From Chthonomonas sp. UBA1950 (lineage in GTDB: Bacteria; Armatimonadota; Fimbriimonadia; Fimbriimonadales; Fimbriimonadaceae): DNA of 22,330 bases. This document shows, piece by piece, positions 15,789 through 22,330 of this stretch (the stretch's first letter is position 1; each line of letters starts with the position of its first letter). Below the pieces are notes generated by a model, which was given only the letters and a program-made list of their open reading frames with translations, made no database searches and was not told the origin of the DNA. The stretch is from positions 1 through 22,330 of the forward strand of contig DDEQ01000032.1 in assembly GCA_002336105.1 (NCBI GenBank), read 5' to 3'. The position numbers were made by a program, and so were the translations under genes.

Positions 15789-17705
15789 ATGGATGCTTCA
15801 CGACAAGCCATCGAAGAGGCTCGCCGTGAACGAGCAAAATTCATCGAAAGAGTCCGCGCGGCGGAGCGATTAGCAAACGAAAACCCTTTGCGATATCGCC
15901 GCCGCGTAATGTTATTAGCTGCCATCGGCTACGGCTATATCTTTCTGATTCTCGCGCTGAGTTTGCTGGTCCTTGCTTGCGTCGTGTGGATGCTTATCAA
16001 CACGAAAGGCAGTGGTTCTCTCGATGTTCGCCTGATCATTGTCGTTGTATTTCTGATCTTCACGATCATTAAGTCTCTTTGGGTGAAGATTGAAGCACCT
16101 GAAGGTCTCTACATCAGCCGGTCTGATGCGCCAACCTTATACAAGACTGTCGACGACATCGCAGACGCGATTCATGCGCCTAAACCCTCGCAGATTATTC
16201 TCGATCTTGATCTCAACGCAGCTGCCGTCCAACGTCCAAGGCTAGGAGTTTTCGGCTGGTACGAAAACTACGTTGTTCTCGGCTGGCAACTTCTCGAAGG
16301 GCTTCCGTATGAAGAAGTTCGGGGCATCATTGCGCATGAACTCGGTCACTTATCGGCAGATCACGGTCGTTTCGGGTTATGGGCTTATCGAATCGATGAG
16401 ACATGGAACCAACTGCGAGAGAACATGAGCAAAGGTTGGTATGGCCTGAGCATCATTTTTCGATGGTTTGTCAGGTGGTTTTCCCCACGTTTTTCTGCGT
16501 TGACTTTCGCTGTTCGTCGTGCCGACGAGTATGAAGCAGATAGGTCTTCAGTTCAGTTGGTCGGAGCAAAGACAGCCGCAAGCGCATTAATGCGTTTGCA
16601 CGTTAAGCGTAAAGTTTTCAGTCGCTGGGCCGACGACGAGTATTGGCGCGAAGTAACAAAAGCGAGTGCTTACCCAGCAGGCATTTTGGACCGACTCACG
16701 GAACTCGCCGCAGAGCCAACGACCTCCGAAGAATACAAAACGATCATCAACACTCGTCTAAAGGACAAGACCGGGTTTAGCAGTACGCATCCCAGTCTTT
16801 CGGATCGGATACAAGCCATGGGAGACACCCAGGGTGCAATCGATGAGGCAGTTTCTCAAGTCGCCGAGACCGCAGCCGTTCGAATCTTCGGGAACCAATA
16901 CGAAGCGATTAAAGCAAAAATCGCGGGTCACGAACACGACGATTTTGTTAAGGAATGGACGAGACAATCAAAACGATACACTGAATGGAGGTCAACACTC
17001 AAATCGCTCGAAGAGAAGCGAGATGCCGGCGCGTTGACAGAACCGGATCGCGTTCTCGTCGCCGTCTACCGTGATCGTCTTGAAAGTAGTCAAGTTGGAA
17101 TGCAGTTATATAAAGAACTGTATGACGAGGGCGTAGTGAGCCCGATTCTTTTCATTAACTATGGGTTTAGTTTGCTCGATGAAGGAGACCGCAGCGGTAT
17201 TGAGTTGATTGAGCGAGCACTCGAACTAGATCCGAATATGCGCGAACATGGCCAACAAAGAATCGCTAGGTTCTATTGGGAAACAGGGGATCACGAAAGC
17301 CTTGATAATCTCAATGAAGTGAGATTTGATGCTCAGATTGAAAGCCAGGAAGTCGATCAAGAACGCAGAAAAGCATTAGTTTCAGACGAGTTCATCCAAC
17401 ATACTCTCGGTTCAGTTGAGGTCGAGCAACTACGAGAAAGCCTCCTGCAGATTGAACAGCTGCGACTCGCGTATCTGGTGTCAAAAAAGCTCAGCAATGG
17501 CACGTCTACTCCGTTTCTATTTGTGTTTGGTAAACCGGCGATGTTGGACAAACCCATGAAACGCCAAGCCCTTCAGCAAGCAGTGATCAAGAAAGGGAGT
17601 TTTCCTAAGTTAATCATGGTTTTCGCACCTGAGAATCCCAAAGTCTGGAAAAAGCGTTTGAACGATATTCCCGGCAGTATCTTGATAGACCGACTGAAGA
17701 AATGA
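15789..17705 (+). CDS. M48-family membrane zinc metallopeptidase with long C-terminal region, 638 aa
   Basis: A charged N-terminal helix (1-38) is followed by two membrane segments (about 39-70 and 79-100), then an M48/HtpX-like peptidase domain. Its zinc motif is IIAHELGHLSADH, with HELGH at 183-187, and the third ligand is expected at Glu249 in RRADEYEADRSS. Hydrophobic SIIFRWFVRWFSPRF between them may touch the membrane. Beyond about 290 the protein has charged helices and TPR-like segments (PILFINYGFSLLDEGDRSGIELIERALELDPN near 446-477), then a distinct C-terminal domain of unknown type. HtpX is about 290 residues, so roughly half of this protein is extra. M48 enzymes often act in membrane protein quality control. 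Its place between gcvPB and the lipoyl-transfer gene (6-bp gap, 4-bp overlap) is unexplained; substrate unknown. Confidence 0.87.
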   Translation: MDASRQAIEEARRERAKFIERVRAAERLANENPLRYRRRVMLLAAIGYGYIFLILALSLLVLACVVWMLINTKGSGSLDVRLIIVVVFLIFTIIKSLWVKIEAPEGLYISRSDAPTLYKTVDDIADAIHAPKPSQIILDLDLNAAAVQRPRLGVFGWYENYVVLGWQLLEGLPYEEVRGIIAHELGHLSADHGRFGLWAYRIDETWNQLRENMSKGWYGLSIIFRWFVRWFSPRFSALTFAVRRADEYEADRSSVQLVGAKTAASALMRLHVKRKVFSRWADDEYWREVTKASAYPAGILDRLTELAAEPTTSEEYKTIINTRLKDKTGFSSTHPSLSDRIQAMGDTQGAIDEAVSQVAETAAVRIFGNQYEAIKAKIAGHEHDDFVKEWTRQSKRYTEWRSTLKSLEEKRDAGALTEPDRVLVAVYRDRLESSQVGMQLYKELYDEGVVSPILFINYGFSLLDEGDRSGIELIERALELDPNMREHGQQRIARFYWETGDHESLDNLNEVRFDAQIESQEVDQERRKALVSDEFIQHTLGSVEVEQLRESLLQIEQLRLAYLVSKKLSNGTSTPFLFVFGKPAMLDKPMKRQALQQAVIKKGSFPKLIMVFAPENPKVWKKRLNDIPGSILIDRLKK

Positions 17706-18322
17706 ATGTTCGCTGGGATGGAATTGGGGACGGGCCGAGAAACATGTCGCTCGATTCGGAGCTACTGGCAGATGCCGAACGAGGGATTCCCGGATGCCGT
17801 GTCTACACCTGGGACACGCCTTGGATCACACTTGGCCGTTTTCAAAAACCAGAAACTGCACTGGTAGATGGCTACGAGCTCTTTACGATTCGACCAACAG
17901 GAGGACGAGCAGTTATGCACGGTCATGACATGACCGTCGGCTTTGCGCTTCCAAATCCCACCGATTCAAGATCAATCAAACCGATTTATCGACTTCTCGT
18001 CGGCCCGTTGGTTTCCGCTTTGAACCTGTGTGGGCTGGAATGCGTCATTGCCGAAGATTCTCATTACGCCAACGTCGGAAAGCTCTCTGCAGATTGCTTT
18101 GCTTTTTCGTCTCCAAATGACGTGGTGAATCCGCATACGGGGAAGAAAGTTTGTGGCTGCGCATTACGCGTAACTGAGCACGGAGCCTTGCTCCAAGCCA
18201 GCATCCCCTATAAGGATCCTCTAATCGATCCTTCTCTTGCTGTAAAGGGGGGCGTGGTTATGCCCAACGAACCATGGGATGCGGCGAGACTATTTGACGC
18301 TATGAAAGAAGTGTTAAATTGA
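17702..18322 (+). CDS. lipoate-protein ligase / LipM-like octanoyltransferase family protein, short form, 206 aa
   Basis: This belongs to the BPL/LplA/LipB fold, which attaches lipoate or octanoate to carrier domains such as GcvH. Signatures are TLGRFQKP (43-50), RPTGGRAVMHGHD (64-76, the RRxxGGxxVxHD motif), and DCFAFSSPNDVVN followed by GKKVCGCALR (147-156). The conserved lysine is Lys149, and Cys132 lies where LipM-type octanoyltransferases carry their acyl cysteine. At 206 residues it is shorter than LipM (about 280) and LplA (about 340) and lacks the LplA accessory domain. It overlaps the peptidase gene by ATGA, so it is translationally coupled and co-transcribed with gcvPB, which fits a role in lipoylating the glycine cleavage H protein. 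Ligase versus transferase activity cannot be decided here; the cysteine favours transfer. Confidence 0.82.
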   Translation: MNVRWDGIGDGPRNMSLDSELLADAERGIPGCRVYTWDTPWITLGRFQKPETALVDGYELFTIRPTGGRAVMHGHDMTVGFALPNPTDSRSIKPIYRLLVGPLVSALNLCGLECVIAEDSHYANVGKLSADCFAFSSPNDVVNPHTGKKVCGCALRVTEHGALLQASIPYKDPLIDPSLAVKGGVVMPNEPWDAARLFDAMKEVLN

Positions 18323-18390
18323 AAAAACTTCCGAATTTTGGTCGCTATATTCTTAGTATTGATTGATCTATTTCCATGCATTTCATTTTC

Positions 18391-18663
18391 TCAAGGCAGT
18401 TTGTCGGTTTCCGACTTCCAGTAACGGCTTCCGTCGTTTTCTCTATGAATCAAACCTCGGTCAACAAGATCGCGACGCAAAAAGGCTACATCCTGAAAGC
18501 AGTGCCAATCAGTAAGTAGCTGCCCTACTTCCTTTTCTGTGTACGACTTTCCTTGTTCGAATTTTGAAGCAAGATATCCCGCTGCGAGTTTCCGCTTAAC
18601 CTCTTTTGCTGGCCACAGGATAATCCGACCTTCTCGATCTATAAAACCCTTGAGTTCAGTCAT
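18391..18663 (-). CDS. DUF2087-domain protein, 90 aa
   Basis: The whole protein matches the DUF2087 pattern: an opening segment with REGRIILWPAKEVKRKLAAGYLASKF (10-35), then GKSYTEKEVGQLLTDWHCFQDVAFLRRDLVDRGLIHREN and a terminal GSRYWK. The second half looks like a winged-helix fold. Function is unknown; family members often lie beside, or are fused to, small regulators or acetyltransferases. The ATG overlaps the preceding GNAT stop by 8 bp and has a strong GGAGG site 8 bases upstream, confirming both start and coupling. The downstream 68-bp gap towards the convergent lipoyl-transfer gene contains no obvious hairpin terminator. Family call is confident by motif; the role is not known. Confidence 0.82.
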   Translation of the reverse strand: MTELKGFIDREGRIILWPAKEVKRKLAAGYLASKFEQGKSYTEKEVGQLLTDWHCFQDVAFLRRDLVDRGLIHRENDGSRYWKSETDKLP

Positions 18664-19159
18664 GGATCAACCCTCCAATATCGCTCCATTGATACCAGAC
18701 TGCAGGAAAGCCTTCCCAAACATCATGCTGTACGACTACACCACCTATTTTGGTGTAAAAGCTCCGTCCGATTTTGTTTGCTTCAAGAGTATGAATGCAA
18801 AGCGACTTTGCACCTTCTTCACGCAGAACGCCAGCTAGCTCGCCGACTACTAGTCGTCCTAATCCCTTTCTGCTCCCTTCTGGACGCACATATAAGGACG
18901 ATATTTCCGCGTCAACGGCAAGGGTCGGTTGATATGCCAGGCCTGCAAACGCCACGATTGAACCATCTTCGACGAGCACAAAGTTGCGACTCACTTTCTC
19001 CCAGTTCTCCTGGATTTTGCTTGCCCTAACTTCGACATCCGTCATTTTTGAAAGGAATTCCTTCGGCAAAATCCCTTCATAAGCAAACGCCCATGCCGAA
19101 CAAAGCACTGTAGCAATTGCGTAACTGTCTTCAAACAAAGCGCGACGAAATTCAGGCAT
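18656..19159 (-). CDS. GNAT-family N-acetyltransferase, 167 aa
   Basis: This is an acetyl-CoA-dependent acyltransferase of the GCN5 superfamily. The N-terminal FRRALFEDSYAIATVLCSAWAFAYEGILP is typical of GNATs related to the PhnO/RimI type. The core strand EISSLYVRPEGSRKGLGRLVV (motif A, with the acetyl-CoA loop RKGLGR) and the later LEANKIGRSFYTKIGGVV (motif B) complete the fold. It follows rpoC just beyond a strong terminator and begins 18 bases after the terminator's T-run, so it has either its own promoter or partial read-through. It is translationally coupled to the DUF2087 gene by an 8-bp overlap. Acceptor substrate cannot be predicted; small amines, antibiotics or protein termini are all possible. 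Confidence 0.88.
   Translation of the reverse strand: MPEFRRALFEDSYAIATVLCSAWAFAYEGILPKEFLSKMTDVEVRASKIQENWEKVSRNFVLVEDGSIVAFAGLAYQPTLAVDAEISSLYVRPEGSRKGLGRLVVGELAGVLREEGAKSLCIHTLEANKIGRSFYTKIGGVVVQHDVWEGFPAVWYQWSDIGGLIHD
18671..18676 (-). promoter_or_regulatory. strong Shine-Dalgarno for the DUF2087 gene
   Basis: Minus-strand GGAGGG lies about 7-8 bases before the ATG at 18663. It is the clearest ribosome-binding site in the window and shows that this organism does use SD-guided starts for some internal genes. Confidence 0.7.
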
Positions 19160-19167
19160 TCAAGAAC

Positions 19168-19173
19168 AGTCTA
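19168..19173 (-). promoter_or_regulatory. putative -10 element of the GNAT gene
   Basis: Minus-strand TAGACT fits the TANNNT pattern and ends eight bases before the GNAT ATG. No Shine-Dalgarno is present between them. A start within a base or two of the ATG would give a leaderless transcript. No -35 is clear, since the upstream sequence is the rpoC terminator. Confidence 0.3.
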
Positions 19174-19177
19174 GAAC

Positions 19178-19213
19178 AAAAAAAGCCCTCCCTGCCGTTA
19201 AGCAGAGAGGGCT
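19178..19213 (-). terminator. intrinsic terminator of the rpoC operon
   Basis: On the minus strand AGCCCTC pairs with GAGGGCT (19207-19213 with 19184-19190). CTGC/GCAG pairs inside across one mismatch, with a 6-base loop, and the stem is followed by seven T (19184-19178). This is a textbook Rho-independent terminator 17 bases after the rpoC stop codon. Confidence 0.92.
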
Positions 19214-19229
19214 CTTAGGATGATTCTTC

Positions 19230-22200
19230 CTACTCGTCGAACTCATCCTCATCGGCAGCCATATCAGCAAGCGACGGGAAGTTGAGAGAGCTAAGGATAT
19301 CTTCGTTGTCTCGGTCATCGGCTTCGACAAGCGCGGTGAGCGACTGCTCAGCCCAGCTTGGACCGCGCTGTACATCCACCGAGACGTCTCGGTAAGCCTT
19401 GACGCCAGTTCCCGAAGGAATAAGGCGACCGATGATAACGTTCTCTTTGAGACCGACCAAGTGATCCTTCTTTCCACGAACCGCGGCCTCGGTAAGGACA
19501 CGGGTCGTCTTCTGGAACGATGCTGCTGACAGGAACGAATCAGTTGCAAGAGAAGCTTCGGTGATACCGAGAAGAATCCACGTTGCGGTTGACTCCTTCG
19601 GATCTCGCTCTACGTTTTCGCCGGTAATCGGGTCAACATACTTAATCTTCTTGCCTTGCTGAATCAGGTCTCTAACCTGCTCATTCGCCCTTTGGAAGGT
19701 GAATCGGTCGACAATCTGACCAGGAAGGAATGGTGTATCGCCTGGTTCCTTCACCTGTCGCTTGCGGAGCATTTGGCGAATGATTACTTCGACGTGTTTG
19801 TCGTTGATGTCAACGCCTTGGCTCTTATAAACGCTCTGCAAGTTCTCGACGAAGTAGTCGTAAACAGCAGATGCGCCCGCAAGCTCAAGAACCTCATGTG
19901 GATCACGAGGACCTTCTGTAACCGGGTCACCCTTAATCACACGGCTTCCCTTCGCAACTGGCAATTTACCAATTGGTGGAACAAGGATCGGATAGAAGAT
20001 GGTTACCTTCTCGACTTCACCCTTTCGGATCGCAGCGAGCGTTGCAGCGGTCAACTTCTGACCGATGGTCTTCTGAAGTCCGTTATCGTATTCGCCATGA
20101 TCGTTCTTTGGCCAAGCCTGGGTATCGCCAATGTAAGCGTCCTTGAGAGGGACCGTAAGCGGAACAGTGGATTCGATGACAACCCATCGACCGAACGGCG
20201 ATTCCCTGACGTCTCGAACAACACCAGTGACCGGACAGATAATAGCTTTACCACGAGGTTGACGTCGAGCTTCGAAGATTTCCTCAACACGGACGATACC
20301 GCTGGATTCACCCGTCCAAGAGTAGAAGAACGTCTTTCGAGCGCGCTCCCATGTCTTTCGCGAGTCACTATCTGCTTTGTCCGCGGCCTTCTGAGCAGCC
20401 TTCGTTTGTCGCTCACCCTTTCGCTTCTGCTTAGGATCTGCGCTTGCTGCGAGAGCAGCCGCATCTTCCATGTTGATCGTCAGAGGAGCTTCAACGGTTC
20501 CCTTGAAGAGCGACTTGACGATGCTCTCTTGAGTCTCAAGGAGCTTCGTTGGGTCGAACTGCTTCATGTCGGTATCGGTAGCGGTTGCAAAGTCTTCCAT
20601 GAACTGACGGATGAACTTACCGGTCTTATACTGGTTCGTTCTTGCAATCGTGGCCGAACCCGCAACACCTCCGGTGTGGAACGTACGCATCGTAAGCTGC
20701 GTTCCAGGTTCACCGATGGACTGTGCGGCGATAATTCCAACCGAGACACCTACTTCAACGTTCTTGGAGGTCGAGAGGTCCCAACCGTAACACTTCGAAC
20801 AGATTCCCTGCTCCAGTTCACAAGTTAGCGGCGAACGAATGGCTACCGAGAGGAAGCCGTGATCGTCAACTTCAAAGCCTAAGCCTCGATACTTGTCAGC
20901 GATCGCGTTTCGCTCGTCATCGTTTTGAGCTTCCTGATACTCAGCCCAACCCTTCGACTCAACCTGTGCGATTCGCTTTGCAACGTCTCGAGAAATTGAC
21001 TCCTGGAAGGTCGTCAATGGCTCGTTCGTTTCTGGGTCGATGATGACGCAGAGGGCGATTCGACCGAAGATTCGGTCGCTGATCGGTTCGATCTGCTCGC
21101 CTTCATCAATCAATCGGTGCGCCAGAATTCCTTCTGTCGTCTCGCAGTCGATTGCCTTAACAATGACATCCTGAGCAACGTCGCAAAGACGTCGCGTAAG
21201 GTAACCAGCGTCTGCAGTTCGGAGAGCGGTGTCAGCCAGACCCTTACGTGCACCGTGCGTGGTCACGAAGTATTCAAGCATTGACAGTCCCTTATGGAAC
21301 GAGTTCTTAACCGGAAGTTCGTAGATCGTTTCGTTGAACTGGTTAAGCATCAAGCCGCGCATGCCAGCAAGCTGGGCAAGCTGCTTAATCGAACCTCGAG
21401 CACCGGAAACGGTGATGATTGAGAGCGGGTTCAACTGCTTAAGGTTGTTAACGATCTCTTCACCAATCTCGTTATAGGTGTCCTGCCACAGCTTGGTGAG
21501 CTGCGAGGTCATCTCGTTATAGGTCATGAATCCGCGGCGGAATTGCGCAGTGATCTTGTTAGATCTCTGGTCAGCGTCGTTGATCATTTCCTCACGTCGC
21601 GCTGGTGGGTCCATGTCCGTGATAGCAACGGTTAGACCGTACTTGGTTGCCCATTTGAAGCCGAGGTCCTTCATGTCGTCGAGCAACTTGATGGTTGCTC
21701 CGACGCCCGCCCGTCGATGGCAATCGAGAATAAGCTGGCTGAGAGCTTTCTTGTTCAAAGCAAGCTTGAGAAGTTCGTCTGAATGCTTGAGCGGATATGG
21801 CAAGATGCTGTTGAACACGAGCTGCCCCGGAGTAACCGTAACGATCACTTCTTCGAACTCCTGCTCATAGGCAACTAACTCCTCGAAGGTTTCGTCATCC
21901 TCGGTGGTCGATGTCACCTTGTGGTACTCGATACCGGTGAGCGGATCTCGGAAATCGACTTCCTCTTGCGGGCGGAAGATCGGTCTCTTCAAACGAACCT
22001 TGACGGGGTTGTTAACAATGATTCGCTGCTCTTTAACCGGGTGATCCAAGAAGTAGACCACTTCGTCAGGATCGCTATAAACTTTAGGCGCCGGGTTTTT
22101 CTCAGGGTCCTCTGCGTATAGCTTTTCTATCTCAGCGAGCGCCTCACGGCCAGCCTCCGAGACAAAGGTCAGAGCGTAGTTACCAAGAATAATGTCCTGC

Positions 22201-22330
22201 ACCGGAGCACAAGTTGGCTTACCATCACTTGGCGAGAACAAGTTCTGTGTCGAGAGCATCAAGACGCGGGCTTCTGCCTGTGCCTGAGTGCTCAACGGAA
22301 TGTGAACGGCCATCTGGTCACCGTCAAAGT
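19230..22330 (-). CDS. rpoC: DNA-directed RNA polymerase beta' subunit, C-terminal part, partial at the right edge
   Basis: The frame is open to the right end and begins within the universal NADFDGDQMAVH catalytic loop (FDGDQMAVHIPLS visible), so the N-terminal clamp and start lie outside. About 1033 residues are seen, numbered here from the visible Met at 22313. Further landmarks are GLTVAITDMDPP (226-237), the four zinc ligands Cys377, Cys498, Cys505 and Cys508 (TCELEQGICSKCYG), and the bridge helix/trigger loop QSIGEPGTQLTMRTFHTGG (531-549). RVEEIFEAR follows at 675-683, and the C-terminus is acidic (DEDEFDE). Between the trigger-loop GGVAG and RVEEIFEAR, where most bacteria have about ten residues, there are about 120, including a Lys/Ala-rich helical stretch. 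This is the same location as SI3 in E. coli, but the sequence does not resemble it. The gene ends in a clean terminator. Confidence 0.98.
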   Translation of the reverse strand, partial: FDGDQMAVHIPLSTQAQAEARVLMLSTQNLFSPSDGKPTCAPVQDIILGNYALTFVSEAGREALAEIEKLYAEDPEKNPAPKVYSDPDEVVYFLDHPVKEQRIIVNNPVKVRLKRPIFRPQEEVDFRDPLTGIEYHKVTSTTEDDETFEELVAYEQEFEEVIVTVTPGQLVFNSILPYPLKHSDELLKLALNKKALSQLILDCHRRAGVGATIKLLDDMKDLGFKWATKYGLTVAITDMDPPARREEMINDADQRSNKITAQFRRGFMTYNEMTSQLTKLWQDTYNEIGEEIVNNLKQLNPLSIITVSGARGSIKQLAQLAGMRGLMLNQFNETIYELPVKNSFHKGLSMLEYFVTTHGARKGLADTALRTADAGYLTRRLCDVAQDVIVKAIDCETTEGILAHRLIDEGEQIEPISDRIFGRIALCVIIDPETNEPLTTFQESISRDVAKRIAQVESKGWAEYQEAQNDDERNAIADKYRGLGFEVDDHGFLSVAIRSPLTCELEQGICSKCYGWDLSTSKNVEVGVSVGIIAAQSIGEPGTQLTMRTFHTGGVAGSATIARTNQYKTGKFIRQFMEDFATATDTDMKQFDPTKLLETQESIVKSLFKGTVEAPLTINMEDAAALAASADPKQKRKGERQTKAAQKAADKADSDSRKTWERARKTFFYSWTGESSGIVRVEEIFEARRQPRGKAIICPVTGVVRDVRESPFGRWVVIESTVPLTVPLKDAYIGDTQAWPKNDHGEYDNGLQKTIGQKLTAATLAAIRKGEVEKVTIFYPILVPPIGKLPVAKGSRVIKGDPVTEGPRDPHEVLELAGASAVYDYFVENLQSVYKSQGVDINDKHVEVIIRQMLRKRQVKEPGDTPFLPGQIVDRFTFQRANEQVRDLIQQGKKIKYVDPITGENVERDPKESTATWILLGITEASLATDSFLSAASFQKTTRVLTEAAVRGKKDHLVGLKENVIIGRLIPSGTGVKAYRDVSVDVQRGPSWAEQSLTALVEADDRDNEDILSSLNFPSLADMAADEDEFDE

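Noticed and set aside
18323..18390. Bidirectional terminator between the convergent lipoyl-transfer and DUF2087 genes
   Set aside because: I looked for inverted repeats here and found none of useful length.
19656..20828. 390-codon plus-strand open frame
   Set aside because: It lies wholly antisense to well-conserved rpoC coding sequence and shows no domain of its own; it is a shadow frame.

Overview
The window is chromosomal DNA of a free-living bacterium with moderate GC content (about half by eye). It shows no phage genes, insertion sequences, CRISPR arrays, tRNAs or rRNAs. Several traits suggest a deep-branching diderm phylum, with Armatimonadota as my low-confidence guess: a glutaminyl-tRNA synthetase, a split glycine decarboxylase (GcvPB type), a SARP/AfsR-like STAND regulator outside an evident actinobacterium, few Shine-Dalgarno sequences, and a lineage-specific insertion in the RNA polymerase beta' trigger loop. 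Taxonomy cannot be settled from this sequence alone.

Region 1 (1-4365, minus strand) is a tightly overlapping operon reading ppx, ppk, tyrA, aroA. It couples polyphosphate breakdown and synthesis to two aromatic amino acid enzymes; aroA runs off the left edge. Divergent from ppx, only 36 bp away, is a small HD-domain protein of the SpoT/MESH1 alarmone-hydrolase family (4402-4950). It lacks one of the two catalytic acidic residues known in that family.

Region 2 (4995-11845, plus strand) is an efflux cassette: a TetR-family regulator, an EmrA-like membrane fusion protein with an unusually long alpha-hairpin, an EmrB/QacA-type 14-TM transporter of the major facilitator superfamily, and a 1006-residue SARP/AfsR-like regulator (winged helix, BTAD, NTPase, TPR-like repeats). 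Inverted repeats sit before the TetR gene and before the large regulator and are the likely operators. A GC-rich hairpin follows the large regulator, then about 630 bp without a convincing gene.

Region 3 (12540-18322, plus strand) holds glnS, then gcvPB, an M48 membrane metallopeptidase with a long C-terminal extension, and a short lipoate/octanoate transferase-like protein. The last three are closely spaced or overlapping. The glycine cleavage system needs lipoylated H protein, so gcvPB and the lipoyl-transfer gene make functional sense together. The peptidase between them is unexplained.

Region 4 (18391-22330, minus strand) contains the C-terminal two-thirds or so of rpoC (5' end beyond the right edge), a clear intrinsic terminator, and a two-gene unit of a GNAT acetyltransferase followed by a DUF2087 protein.

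Translation starts fall into two groups. Several unit-leading genes have a -10-like hexamer 6 to 8 bases before the start and no Shine-Dalgarno sequence, consistent with leaderless mRNA. A few internal genes (DUF2087, ppk) have a GGAG-type site.
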